Shown: positions 1 to 12,557 of the stretch, piece after piece
Position numbering within the stretch: the stretch's first letter is position 1
How the letters are laid out: each line of letters opens with the position of its first letter
Assembly (NCBI RefSeq): GCF_022458985.1
Contig: NC_061776.1
Span: forward strand, 5,936,088 to 6,000,087
Reading direction: 5' to 3'
Source of the DNA: Mugil cephalus
Lineage: Eukaryota; Chordata; Actinopteri; Mugiliformes; Mugilidae
DNA length: 64,000 nucleotides
The notes under the pieces: generated by a model
Databases searched by the model: none
The model's input: only the letters and a program-made list of their open reading frames with translations
What the model was told of the DNA's origin: nothing
Translations under genes and position numbers: made by a program

Positions 1-863
1 AGATGGCGCTATCCTTCTACTGGTTTGCATTCTTCTTCTTCTTCATCTGCTTTCTTGGATGTTTTTATTCCGGGGTCATACGCCAGAGCAGCGGTTGTGG
101 AGCATGCGTCCACAAACGTGTTGTCTAGTTAAAGTCCAATTAAGGCAAATACATGGTGGAGAAAATCAATTACCAATCGCATTCTTGGGTGTCTTAGTCC
201 GATTTTAGTCGGAGTAACGTGTTTACGCGCGCTTAAATTGTCCAGTTAAAGTCGGATTAAGGCAATAATTTGTTTTTTTTTCACGTGCATGTAAACGTGC
301 TGAGTGTTAGCGTTAAGTAAAACCTTCGAGAAGTGAATTTAAGATGTGGAAACTCCCAATTACATATATCTCTATATCAGGGTGAAGTTTAGATTAAAAT
401 AGATTCTTGTTAAAAATAACACAAGTTGTTAGGAGATAAATGGTAATGTAACGTGCCCTGATGTGATGGAAACACCACTGTGTGTGTGAGTGTTTTGTGC
501 AGACAATGGGCATGCGTGGGTCGACCGAGCGGGCGGAGGCTCCTGCCAGGTTTCATCTGGGTCAGAGTTGACTCATCACCTTCCTGTGGAATCTGTCGAT
601 CTCTGGGTACAAACACATGTATGTCCCACAGTGTGAAGGCTGGACAGGAGGAGTAAAAAAAAAAATGCAGATTTACACCCTGAAGTGTTCGCCCGCATTT
701 AATCTACCACACAACCTGTGCGTATTAGCCTTTAACATGACAATTTATGCTATTTATGATGCGTTCGGATACACAAGCTTACTGTATGTGCACAAGTCTG
801 AGCGAATGCAGGGGAAGCTGTTACTTAAGGGGCTAACATGGGTAAATATTATTCAGGAACACT

Positions 864-895
<32 letters not shown>

Positions 896-2785
896 GGAGA
901 GAGTGTGCGCTTGCTTGGCTGTTTAGACTCCGAGCAGATGTGTGTATTTGTGTGTAGGATGTCTCCCCGAGTGCGTGCGTGCGCCGAGGCCCGGCTGTTT
1001 ATTAACCTGTCTGTGCAAATGCGCACGTTAGTCAGATTTTCACCCAAAACGAGTAAAACGAGGCCACTTAAACCCTGCAGGAAATAAGGCCGAGCCGTCA
1101 GACTCACACACGTTGCGCGCATGTTATTTTAAGCCCAAATTACACATCATCTGATATCCGTCCTAAATGGCTTTTCCAGCTTCACTGCTCCAGGTATTCT
1201 GAGGGAGAAGGACAGCGACTAAAAAAAAAAAGAAGAAAAAAAAAAGAGGGGAGGCCAACAGGTTTAGCAGCAGCATAAAGAAAAGAAAAAGAAGAGACGA
1301 GCTCAGCTCCATCAAGATACTACGGGAAACCTGCCAAATCCCCAATTCCCCGAGAAGGAGAGGGCAAGGCCCAGGCACTACAGAGATGCTAGACTACTTA
1401 TCTCTTTTTCAAACATTTACACTCATGGCTTCGGTCCTTCAGGGAAGTTGATCTTTCCAAATGTTAAAGACTCCATTTGATGAAGTGCATCCAGTAAATT
1501 TAAGGGAGACATGTTCAGATAAATGTCCGATTCTCCGGGACGCTGCTCTTATTTAGAGTTGTGTGAAAGGATTCATATCTGTGTTTTCAGGCAGGCAGGC
1601 CCACATCTTCCTCTGACTCATTATCAACTGCCCTTTGTACCAAATGTGGAAACTGCAGCCGTGTCACTGTCTTAAAACTTATAATACAGATAAAGTAGAA
1701 GATGCTGAACTGTGACTCTGTCATTGCTTTTGTTTCTTACTGTCCCAGAAACTGTGCAAATATCACAGATATAATAAAAATCATCCATGAGAAAATATCA
1801 CTCTAAACCGTGCACAGCAGCTCAGTCGCCCTTTTTCCTCCGTCTGCCGCTTGTAAACCGGTTTTACTGTCGTCTCCTTTTAAAGCTGCTACAATCATAT
1901 TCTACCATTCGATGCGTCAATATGAAATTATCACCTACGGAGCCGCAGCTGCTCTTGCTCTTACGGAGCTTTATATAAAACTTTTGTCTCCGTTTTCCCT
2001 CACCGTCTGTCTCGTGGTTCGCGCTCGCTGCTCTCACAAGTGTCATTTACAGCCACGGCCGCGACCACAGCAGCTGTTTTCATCCAAGGCAGAGCGTACG
2101 CCACCGGCTCGGGCCACATGATACACGGACACAGTGAGTCTTTAGCTGGGGATGAGCCAGACGCTTTCCTCTGGAATGGGTGAAAACCAAAAATTTGCAT
2201 TTTTTTTTTTTTGTTTTATACAAGTTGCACAGCAACCCCCATGTTTCTCTCTGTATCTGCTGGACATTTATGAAATAAACGTTGTGCAGGTTTGCAGATA
2301 ATGCAAAACAGAACCAAAATTAGATTAAAAAAAACGAATCTTAAAACTATAGAACCATTGACAGATGATGCTGAATATTGAAATAGTGGTGAAACAAGTT
2401 GTTAGAAGCTTAGTTCCTCTGCTATTCGTCCCTTAAATTCAATACGATCTTTTACCTGGGCGCTTTTTTAGTTAGTTTACTTTTATCTATTTATTCTATT
2501 TATTGACATGATTCCACTGCGTTCCTTTGCATTTTACTTGCTCCATTTATTTTTTTAATTTTATTCTACTTCTGTCTGTTCCAGAAATAGCCAGTGATTT
2601 CAGCTTGAGTACCTTATCTATCAGACTCATTTTGGAACCAGAAACTTTCACGCATAAACATTTTGTGACTTCACACACGTCGTTTCAGAAAGAAAACTGC
2701 AACTGCTTTGGAAATACTGCAGAGATGGTGAAACTTATGACTTTTTAGTACTGTTCTGGTTTTTTAAATCATTTAAATCACTTTA
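1..2785. other. Intergenic left edge, no gene seen
   Basis: 1-330 looks like a decayed fish repeat: TTAAAGTC..ATTAAGGCAA occurs twice (123-150 and 240-265), and AGATGGCGCTATCCTTC at the very start recurs at 51696. The rest is AT-rich, apart from the GT microsatellite and a purine-rich patch at 1200-1250. No splice-linked coding blocks were recognised. Confidence 0.5.
863..890. repeat. GT microsatellite
   Basis: About 14 GT units. Confidence 0.95.
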
Positions 2786-3965
2786 GTTCAGGCGCCCCAC
2801 AGAGGCGTAATTTAAACTCAAGGGGGCCGGCCTAATAACATTAAAAGGACGAGTTTTAGTTCAGTTCATTTCAGAAAACTTGTGGGCAGTTCAGTTCTAC
2901 AGGCTCCCAGCACAATAAAACAGTCATTAAAGAGGCCGTTAGACACACAACTCAAACACTCAGCTCTCAATTGTCAGTAATCGGTGGTTTCCCAGCAGCG
3001 ATTTTGTGCATGTGCAAATACGCAAAATAAGTGTTTAAATAAGGAAAAGAATAAATACTGAGTAAGATAAAATAAAAAGTAAAAATAATAATATAGAAGT
3101 GACAAGTACAACCTTAACACTGACATTCATCAGCCTGATAACTGAAGGTGCAACAACGTATATAATGAATGTAATTGTCACACTGTGGTGAGGTCATGGT
3201 GGGTTTTTGTCCTGTCTCCGTGTTTTGTCTCATCACTTCCCGTTTTATTTTGAAGAGTAACTCTCCTCTCGTTTCAGGTCACTTGTCCTTCCTCATGTGT
3301 CACCGGTCTGATCGTCTTCCCTGATTCCTGATTCCTTCCACCTGTCCCCCGTTACCTCCATGTGTTCAAATAGTCTGCGTCTCCCTTGTCTTGTGCCAGT
3401 GTTCGTCTCTGTCTTTGTGTGTTTGCCTTAGCCTCACCACAGCCTTGGTCAAGATCTCTATTTGATTTGTGCCCTGTTTCCTCCTTTAGTGAGTTCATAT
3501 TTTTCCTTTGTTTTCGGCTTCGGTCCTCTGAGTTTTTTCCTCCGCTTGCGGGGAGATTTTTAGTTTTGGTTTTTCCTGGAAGACGTTTTTCTGAGGCTGT
3601 TTTTCAGAGTCAGGTTTATTTTCCTCGCCTTGAGTTTTTGTACCTGAACCTTCTTGTTAAAGACTGTTTTCTAGAAACCTTCGCCCTGCATCTACGTGCC
3701 GTGGCCTTGCCTGGTCATGATGTTCTTTTACAAAACAAATTTATCAAATCAAGCTTTATTTGTATAGCACTTTCTATACATAAAAATGCAACACAAAGTG
3801 CTTTACATTAACAGCAAACACCCCAGACGCTCACTGACTGACGTTTCGTACGTAAAGAATTAGGAAGCCGCACATTAGAAATAGTTACTTTGTAATTGAT
3901 AAATTGCAGTTGAAGGCCGGATTAGATTGTCCCAGGGGCCGTATGTTTGAGACTCCTGATTTAAA
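2786..3965. mobile_element. Degraded hAT-type MITE halves with later insertions
   Basis: A GC-rich left remnant (2786-2870, GGGGGCCGGCC) and a right remnant (3908-3963, GGGGCCGTATGTTTGAGACT) look like the two halves of the element type at 12182-12557. Between them lie a T-rich unclassified stretch (3170-3725) and a fish repeat tail (3744-3808, AAGCTTTATTTGTATAGCAC). Confidence 0.4.
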
Positions 3966-6129
3966 TCATGCACCTTAACATTTTATAGAGAGTATGCACG
4001 TCTAAATTGTGAAATAAAAGGTGAAGAGCTGATCTGAAAAGCAGCCAGAGATATATTTTTGCAGGACCACTGCATTAGAAGAAACAACTGGAATCCAGAC
4101 ACAGAAACCTGGTGTTGTGGTTCACATTTAGTGTCAGGTTATATTAATTTATGCTGTTTTTTTTGATGAAGTCAGACTTTAAGTTACTTCTATCAGTTGC
4201 GTTCTGGAGGGTGTCAGATAAGTTTGCGGATGTTGTTTTTTTATCGTAGTTACAGCCGACAGTAACTATTTCAGTTCCAACAATAAAAACAAACTGAATA
4301 TTTGTGATCACTCCTCGTCATCATTTTAACGCTCCAGTATTATATGGCTAACGTAACTTCTCAGTAAAGTTCTAAGAGTTAGCGTCTTTTATTTAGCTAC
4401 ATTCATCATAACTGAAATGAACTAAAACCAACTTAAATTTACTGAAACTGAGGCTAATCGGCTTTTATAAACCTATACTAGTTCGTATGGATCATTGTTG
4501 AGTCCAACTTTGCTTAATTTGATCTGATAATACAAATTTTTCCCAGTCTCGATATGTTTACTGCTACATTTCACCATGTTTTTGCCACTCAGGGGGGCGT
4601 GGTGCATCAGTGCAGACCCTCTATTTAAATGACTAAAAGGTTTTAACTGTTCAAAGAGATCTAATTAGCCTGAAACACCTCTATTTATCTGCTCAATCGA
4701 GAACAGAGCTAATTTGTTTAAAATGGCTCTCGACAAACACGCCGCAGCTTTCAGATGTAAAAGGTGAAGCGCGTCACCTCAGCTCGACACAGCTCGCTCT
4801 CGAAGGCCTGAGCACTAATGGAACACTAATGGCTTTCAGCATGGCTACGCTTCTCACCTCGTCACCGTTTCTGCCCAGAAAAGCCACCGCTGACAAACTC
4901 CATCTGAGGTAAAGACGCTCGTAAAAACCAGTCGTCACAGCTCCTAATGAATCCAGAGGCCTGTGCGTGGGGGCCCAAAGAGCGTGTTTACTGCGGAGAA
5001 GACGTCATCGCGGCCGAAGAAAGGGCGCGATTATAAACACGGCTCCGCTGTTTCCAGTGGCAGCGATTTTAAGAACGACTTTATGTTTCTGAACGACGCC
5101 AGGAGAACAAGTGGCAATTTAGAAGGACTCCCAGCAACACCCTGAACACGGGGCCGGGAACCTCCTGATTTAACCTACAGTGTGGACGGATTCTGGAGTG
5201 GGAAGGAGACAAATAGGCTGTGGCAGCTGATTTCATTACATTTATTGGTTTTAAAATATCAGTTATGTTACACAGATGGTCGCCTCGAAGAACGCTCTGT
5301 TAACGCTCTGGTAATTCCGAACATATGGGGACACGGTGACATCTGTTCAAGCCACTTATCTAAAGCTCTTTATTTGGAGGGAAAACCAATCCCGCATGCA
5401 CCCGAAATCTGTCAAAGCACAGGGAAACTTTACCAATTTAAAACTAGAAGCCTTCCAGTAGACTGTCAACGGACAGCAGTGGCAGCAGTCTTACTCTTTT
5501 GTTATCCTGTTTTGCATTTTTTTAGGGACTCCCCAAGTTCACGATCAGTTAACACAATTTTGATTTCGATCCAAATTATCTGCCCATGCAGCCCAGGTGT
5601 GCACGATAACCTCCAAGAAGCCGTTAGCTGCGTGTCCATTACAGTTTTTCGCAAAATAAAAGTGATATTTCTGTAATTTTGATAATGTACACCTTTGTTT
5701 GCATTGAAAGGTGTTTTGCGAATGAACTGTAAATCTCATAAAGTCTTGTCTCGCAATATCCCATATTGTCCTAAATTCTTATCACTTTGTGGAAGATGGA
5801 CTTCAACTGGTGACATGACCCCCTGCTTCATCTCTGGTGACGGGGAAATGCAAAAAAAAAAAAGTGTTTCCATTGCACTTTTGTGATAAACTTTCATATC
5901 AATACGTCATGAGAGCATAAAAGTTTCCTTTACCATTTTTTTTCATTACATCATATAAAGACACATAAATAATATGTAGTATATAACAGTCACGTAACGT
6001 TGGTGCGCTGCTGTCAGCTATAACTGATACTCCTCCTAAATTTACCTGTGTCAGTGTGAGTCATTTATGCTTCTGGTAAAAACGTCAAGTTGACCAATCA
6101 CAGCTCTTGTGGTCTGAGTTCTGGAGTTG
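3966..6129. other. Intergenic, mostly unique, no gene seen
   Basis: No protein family recognised in any frame. 4640-4900 has several homeodomain-type cores (TCTAATTAGC, CACTAATGG twice) in otherwise non-repetitive sequence and may be regulatory. Confidence 0.4.
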
Positions 6130-6372
6130 CACATTAGTGATGTTCAATATCACAGATTTCCTTTCCGAGCCGATACTGGGTGTAATTCAGGCTGGTATCA
6201 GCGATACCGATCCGATACCGATACTTTGTGTAAATACACCCTAATGTATGTGGTAAACCTAAAAATGGATTTGAAATCATAGCTTCGTGAAGAGGAATTA
6301 TCGATATTTTGATTTAAGAATCGATTTTAGAGCAGAAAGACCTGGTATCAGAAGTATCGATATTTCACTATC
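6130..6372. mobile_element. Family E repeat (CGATACC type)
   Basis: Contains GCCGATACTGG, CGATACCGATCCGATACCGA and, at the right, GGTATCAGAAGTATCGATAT. It matches parts of 8538-8938 and 31788-32235. Class unknown. Confidence 0.5.
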
Positions 6373-6601
6373 TATCTGTCTAGAAGTCACAAGTTAAAAA
6401 GGGGTAAACTCTTCGTTCAACATTGTGTAACTGAATGAGGTACCTAAAAACCATTATTATATTTTACACCTCTTCCCTCTTATCTGTCATTGGTTAACAC
6501 AGACCTGGCTGTCATGGTGTGTCCCAGCAGTAGACTGATTGGATGGGAGGGATTTGTGTCAGTGTTTGCTCTGGTTAATGAGCGGAAGGAAGGTGAGCCA
6601 A

Positions 6602-6680
6602 TACACACACACACACGCACACACACACACACTCTGTTAGTCACAGGACAATGTCACTGTGTGTGTGTGTGTGTGTGTTA
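6602..6680. repeat. CA then GT microsatellites
   Basis: A CA run (6602-6632) and a GT run (about 6655-6678) 25 bases apart, so they could pair as a hairpin. Confidence 0.9.
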
Positions 6681-7011
6681 AGGGTGACTGCCTTATGCCA
6701 CGCAAAACCACCTCAGGCTGATTAGTAGTCAGTGTTTAAGTAAACACGCAGGATGCAGGAGAACCTCTGAGGAATCTAACCTGCGGAAGGAAGGAAAGGA
6801 GGAAGGGAGGAAGGGAGGCATCCTCCATCCATCACTGACCAGGAGTGTTACAACGTGGACGCACACGACCGCGAACTCAAATTTCCTCTGGTCACAGCCA
6901 GAAAATTAAAGACTTCCACTCCGTGATTGAGAGTGATGAGAATATCCACAGTTCTGAAGCTTGACAAGAAAATACTGGGCGTTGGCAACAAGTGTCGAAT
7001 TTAAAAGCTAC

Positions 7012-7380
7012 ACACCGATCAGCCACGACACTATGACCATCTTGTGACACTTCAGTGTCCTGCTTGACCAGGCAGCCCCACCCCATAGCAATGACACTCC
7101 TTGATGGAAGACACACACACAAACACACTAAAAGAAAACATGAAGAACAGCTCAAAATTCCCTTGTAATCCGCTAGATCCCAAACTGTTCACGTGTCTGA
7201 GGCCCATCCACTCAACCCATAGGACCCAAAGCACCTCCCTGCTAACAACATCCTGTTTCCAGACGCCACAGGAAGACCCACGTCCATTCTCTGATGAGTC
7301 ACAACTGTATGGAGGCGTATGGGAGACCTACACAATATTAGAATGTTAGGATGGTCATAATGTTATGGCTGATTGTTGTA
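7012..7380 (-). mobile_element. MITE family A copy 1
   Basis: Family A is a short non-autonomous element whose ends are inverted copies of ATCAGCCATAACATTATGACC. This copy runs from CACCGATCAGCCACGAC to GGTCATAATGTTATGGCTGA, carries inside it the family marker for AGGTCTCCC reversed, and has no coding capacity. The family is seen ten times in this window. Confidence 0.75.
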
Positions 7381-7440
7381 TGGCTCTATACCACTAAATA
7401 ATCCACTGTAGGTCGTGTGTAGTTGGTTTATTTGGGAGCA

Positions 7441-7607
7441 TTTCTACCTGCTGTGACCCCTAGGGGGTCTGCAGAGGCACTGCATGGGGTCGCGATATCA
7501 TTTGTCTTATTTTATAATATTAGCACCAAGTTATAGCAGGTGGGGGGTCTCTACTTACTCTCTCCATCAGTTTGGGGTCCTTGGCCTGAAAAACGTTGAA
7601 GACCTCT
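7441..7607 (-). mobile_element. Repeat family D copy (GACCCCTAGGGG type)
   Basis: Contains GACCCCTAGGGGGTCTGCAG and, at the other end, TTGGGGTCCTTGGCCTGAAA. It is the reverse of the material in the crem intron (62225-62690 and 62885-63261). Confidence 0.55.
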
Positions 7608-8422
7608 ACTCTATCCTATGGAATCAGTGCATATTTCCCACGTGAATTGGACTTTTTTTCTTCTTCTTCTTCATTGAGTCATTTGTGTGCTGATTATTTA
7701 TCCAACCAGTGAGAACCTCGGTGACAGCAACACTCTCATCGAGATCAAGGGTGGCGTCTGGAAGACTGCGACCAAACTTAAAGAAAGTAAACATCCTCAG
7801 AAGTCGGGGGAAGCCTCCGCGACTTATCTCGAAGCCGTGCATCAGATCTAATTACGCTCAGGCCTCTCCTCCGCGGGCAACACATGGGAGTTTTGAATCA
7901 ACCAAATTACCCCCGGGGACGGAGGCGACACTTTATTGAAATTTATTTATTTTAGCGCCAGCTTCAGAAAGAAATATTCAGGAGGAGCTGTAGGTTTCAG
8001 CGAGGCTGGGTCCGGTTGGCTGTTGGCGATTGTATCCAAAGCATTTGTTCTGTTATTTAATCTTTGCGTAAAATCTCTCTGGGGTTTATTTTCCTTCTTG
8101 GGCGTCCATTACTTTTTAAGTTGCACAAAATTGGGCAACGAGCAGAATGATGCAAAGTTTCCAACAGTTTATACTTTTGTCCTTTAACTTTCAGACCTGT
8201 CATCTGGAGAAAAGAGAGATTGGTGTAATTTCTTCCAGCCTGCAAATAATACTTCTGATCCCGCGGGGAACGTAATTAAAATGTGTTTTAGATGCTGGGA
8301 GATCCTAGATATGCATCAGCTCGGCCCAGTGCAACACAGCGCAGGGGTTTTTAACATGAGCTGCTACGTGTTGCCCTCAACATGTCTCGGTTTTCCCTTT
8401 TTAAATGAAGGATACAGACTTA

Positions 8423-9159
8423 CAGTCATCAGCCATAACATTATGACCACCTTCCTAATATTGTGTAGGTCTCCCTTGTGCCTCCAAAACAGCTGTGATT
8501 CATCAGAGAATGAACATGGACCTTCTGAGGGAGTGCAGGTCGATACTGAAATACCGATACTTCCGATACCAGGTGTTTATGCTCTAAAATTGATTCTCAG
8601 ATCAAAATGTTGATATTAGGAATGATATTACTTTCCTTTAAGAGGAAAGTAACTAAACTACTGAGTTGTGGCAACACAAGTTTTCACTTTTTAGTAGTTC
8701 TTAATAATAACAGCATTTTCACATATTTATATTTATATTTTGTATGATTGTGTCTCTGTCTGGTTTTTCTGTTGTTGTATTAGCTCAGCTTTATAGTAAA
8801 TGAGACCACTACCTCAAAATACTTCAGAGTTTAAAATAAATAACTTACTCTGATGTCTTGTATTCTTCATTCTTTTTTTAGTTTTACCAGACACATTAGT
8901 GTGTATTTACACAAAATATCGGTATCGGATCAGTATTGGTTGGCTGCTGCCATCAAAGAGTGTCATTGCTATGGGGTGGGGGTGTCTGGTCTGGTCTGGT
9001 CTGGTCTGGTCTGGTCTTGGTGGGTGCTACATGTCAAAGTAACACAAATGAATGCCAGGTCCAAAAGTTCCCCAGCAGGGCGCTGAATTGTCACAACCTG
9101 GTTTAAATGTTATTTACTTTTCCTTTCAGTGGTCATAATGATACGGCTGATTGGTGTAC
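8423..9159 (+). mobile_element. MITE family A copy 2, split by a nested element
   Basis: Left end ATCAGCCATAACATTATGAC and right end GGTCATAATGATACGGCTGA are both present. The middle (8538-8938) is replaced by an element of family E. The right half has a GGTCT pentanucleotide run at about 8986-9015. Confidence 0.7.
8538..8938. mobile_element. Family E repeat (CGATACC type) nested in family A copy
   Basis: Begins TCGATACTGAAATACCGATA and ends near ATCGGTATCGGATCAGTATT, so its ends are roughly inverted. The sequence either side is family A. Related copies are at 6130-6372 and 31788-32235. Confidence 0.55.
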
Positions 9160-9663
9160 ACCACCCAGCTGGTGGATCCACTCTCTGTTCTTCTTCTTCT
9201 GCTTCTTCCATTCTTCTAGTTAGATGTTGGTATGTGCAGACCTACAGTACGTATGTTCATTTATGTTGATAGTTGTGTTACATTATATAGTGTTACATTC
9301 TGTATTTTGGATATTTTTATTGGTTGGTGCCACAAACGTCAGGTGAGCTCCCGTCTCCAATCACGGCAAGTGTTTTACATGTGTCTTTCCCGTTGAAGAT
9401 GTGCCACCTTATCTGGGTCCGTCTCTAGAGTTTGTCCCTGTTGTGAGACATTTGCCATTAACGGAAACTATCTGAGGCCCACGTGAGACGCACAGGACAG
9501 TGTGTGTCCACAACGAGCACAATGTTAATCATTTTAGTACGTTATGTTTTAGTAATAACGACAGACTTCGAGAGTCACAAGGCCAAACTTTCCATGAAGA
9601 GGTTACAAAGACAAACATTTCAGAGTTTCACAGCACGCCTCAGTGACTCTGTGAGAACCCCCT

Positions 9664-9703
<40 letters not shown>

Positions 9704-10312
9704 CTTTTACTTGGTGAACTTTGAGAGCCCTGGGAGAATCAGGGGGGAATCAAGAGAGAGGCAAGAAGGGCGGTAAGACAGAGGAGTGGGCAGCCTGGAG
9801 AATGCAGAAATTGACTTCTAAACAGATGCAGTAATTCCATTTCCACCCTTTTAAATTTGGTATGCAGGGGGCCAGCGTGTAACCCTAAACCCCGCTATCG
9901 CTGTTGCACACAGAAGGCGGGGAGGCGTAGTCGACAGTTGGTGGCTGGGGCCACCGAGTCTATCAGCCTTGTTAATCAATACGCGTTCCACTCTGATAGA
10001 CAGCGATCGGTGTAACCGATGCTCGCTCTGCTATTTTGTTCTCCCTGGCCGAGGAGGAGGGAGGAGGCACCTGTTTCCTGCGACTTTCACCTGCGGTTCA
10101 CGGCTCGCCTGGAGACGGCTGGGCCAGCGTGAGGCGTCTGGAGGAGGAGTCTGAGGAGTCTCGTTCGACCATGAGAAAAATGTTCAGCCAGTTATAACGA
10201 AATGATGAAGAGTTATCGGGATACCATAGATCTGTGTAAATCACTCAGATCTATCTAGAGTTTTTAATGTGGTAACAATATATGCAAAAGCTGTATTTTA
10301 AAACCTCATCAG
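9160..10312. other. Intergenic, no gene seen
   Basis: Unique sequence with one CA microsatellite and a GC-rich patch at 9890-10160. No coding call. Confidence 0.4.
9664..9701. repeat. CA microsatellite
   Basis: About 19 CA units. Confidence 0.95.
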
Positions 10313-11005
10313 CTAGGGCTGGGTGGTACGACCAAAAATGTAGACCCCTGTATTTTTCAAAATTCTGACGATATTACAGTATATTACGGTATTTTTTTTC
10401 ATGCATCATCACGTGTTCACAACATTTTCTACTGGTCAAGAGAGGAATTAATGCAGTAGATTTACTAAGGATTGACTGTTTTACTGTGATGATGATGAAA
10501 TATTGTAGAATAATCCCACACTAGTAGTAAAACAGGTTTTCATGGCCCCGTGTTAGAACTGACTGATGATGTAGAAAGACATTTACAGCTCAGAGATAAA
10601 AAAAAATGTTATTAAGATGAAAAGAAGAAACAGGTACAATATATTCTACATATTTATTCATATTTAAACTTATTTAATCTGCTACATTTGTAACGGCAAT
10701 AGCAGCACAACCAACTACCGTAATGATTGTAGTCTACGTGCAACATTTTTTTTTTCTCATTCATAAAAAGCTAAAATTGGAGACATTTTCAGGGACCGTT
10801 TTAGCTGGGGGACAGGTCATTCAAAACGGGGACTGTCCCCAGAAAAAAACCAACACGTTGGCACCTTTTCTGGCACAAATCTTCACGTTCAGCTGCTTCA
10901 TGTTTTGGACCTTTCCATGTTCACCACACATTGACTACACAGAGTCTGAAACAGTGTCTCATATCAAAAGAAAGAAAGAAAATACCGGTATACCACCCAG
11001 CACTG
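10313..11005 (+). mobile_element. Repeat family B copy 1 (AGGGCTGGG type)
   Basis: Begins TAGGGCTGGGTGGTACGACC and contains TTCTGACGATATTACAGTAT, CACAACATTTTCTACTGGTC and GGGGACTGTCCCCAGAAA. Three further copies are in the window. No frame is seen. Short AGGG-type ends suggest a hAT-like MITE; this is inferred. Confidence 0.65.
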
Positions 11006-11190
11006 TCCTCAGGCCTAACCTTTCTTCAATGTGTTCCATCTTTATTTATCCAAAACAATCACTTTGGAAATTGCGGAGATGGAGAAGCAGCCAGAAATAC
11101 TGAAGAGGAAACATGTTACTACCGAGCCGACCAATCACAGCTCTTGTGCTCTGTGTCCTATAATCGAATTGCATAAAGCATAAATCGCAC

Positions 11191-11552
11191 ATTATTCTCA
11201 CCGGATGAGCACTGTTTGCCTAAAAAAGAGAAGAACAGCGTGAGCTACAGAAGATATCCTAAACTAACTATCCTAAACACACCACCCGCACCCCCACCTC
11301 CTCATCTGAGACCCCAAGTCGAGCTAAAACAAGCGTCCGTTTGGCAAACACTCGTGTTTGGGGCTAATTAGCTCGTATCAAACCTGCGGATTGGAGACCG
11401 GCCGCCCGTCTACCAAACTGTCTCAGCTCCATTTGAAGCTGTTGAATCCAATAAGAAGTGTGAATGGCTTTAATTAGTGCTATCACAATTGCTGTATCTG
11501 CCCGTGTTAGCTTATTTGATTCGGGCTGAGCTCTGAAACTGTTAAACTGTTT

Positions 11553-11586
<34 letters not shown>

Positions 11587-11714
11587 TCACACAGTAATCG
11601 CTGGCCCAGCATGCTCTGAGTGAAACATTGGCACCGTTAAGACAAACAGCCTCCTCCCTTTAGACCAAGACGACCCCCTGCTGAGGGCTAACAAGACCAC
11701 GGTGACCTCCCTTA

Positions 11715-11756
<42 letters not shown>

Positions 11757-12181
11757 CGTTCCTCCTGCATCATGCCAGCAGACACATACATCGGCGTGTG
11801 GACACGTACTCTCATTCTTCTCCGAGGCCACATTCACATTTTCACGTTGTCAGACTCCCAAAGAAGACTGGACGTCTGTGACTCCAGCGGAGGGAGAATG
11901 ACGGACGGCATCCGACTAGTGCTCCCTTGTGGCTTTCAGGAACCATTTGCTGAAAGAGGCGATGAATACGTTGGCTTTTCTCTAGCTTGTCATTAAACTG
12001 AAGCTGCAGCGGTTGCATGCAAAGAAAAAAAAAAAGAGGGGAAAAAAAAGTGGTTTTGCAAAAGGAATTTGTTTGTCCACCTGCTGTTAAACCCAAACAA
12101 TGATGATGGATGAAGGTTAAGATGCTTTACTTTGCTGAAATCTGTGGGTGGGTTAGGATCGGAACCCTGAATGATTGAAAA
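11191..12181. other. Intergenic with possible enhancer
   Basis: 11345-11550 is non-repetitive, rich in ATTAG-type sites (GGCTAATTAGCTC, GGCTTTAATTAGTGC), and lies about 1.9 kb upstream of the fzd8 TATA-like box. The rest holds the CA microsatellites and nothing recognised. Confidence 0.4.
11554..11754. repeat. Two CA microsatellites
   Basis: CA runs at 11554-11584 and 11716-11754 separated by 130 bases of unique sequence. Confidence 0.95.
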
Positions 12182-12557
12182 CAGGAGTGTCAAACTCATT
12201 TTAGTCCGGGGGCCACAGACAGCCCAGTTTGACCTCGAGCATTAAAAACCTATAAGTAACAACAACTCCAGACTTTTTCCATTTATTTTAATGCAAAGAA
12301 GAACAAGTAATTTGGGAGAATGTTTACATTTAATAAACTATCCTTTAAAAAGATTAAATTTCCTAACACAATTAAGTCCATTTGGGTTCTGTCCACTTCT
12401 CTTACTAAAGTGGATGAATTAGGAATAGCAGGTATTTTCCTTGAAACATTGCAGTCTTCTGCGTAATTTTCGCAGTTTGTAAATTCAGGCTGCGGATCAA
12501 ATTAGACCCTCTGGAGGGCCGCTTTTGGCCCGCGGGCCGTATGTTTGACACTTGTGA
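12182..12557. mobile_element. hAT-type MITE with GTGTCAAAC inverted ends
   Basis: Starts CAGGAGTGTCAAACTCATTT and ends GGGCCGTATGTTTGACACTT. The CAGGGGTGTCAAACTC-type end is widespread in fish and other vertebrate hAT elements. No coding frame and no clean 8-bp target duplication is seen. Confidence 0.7.

Noticed and set aside
3386-3811. A 141-codon open frame
   Set aside because: It is T-rich phenylalanine/serine/leucine sequence in unclassified repeat-like DNA that runs into a known-type repeat tail.
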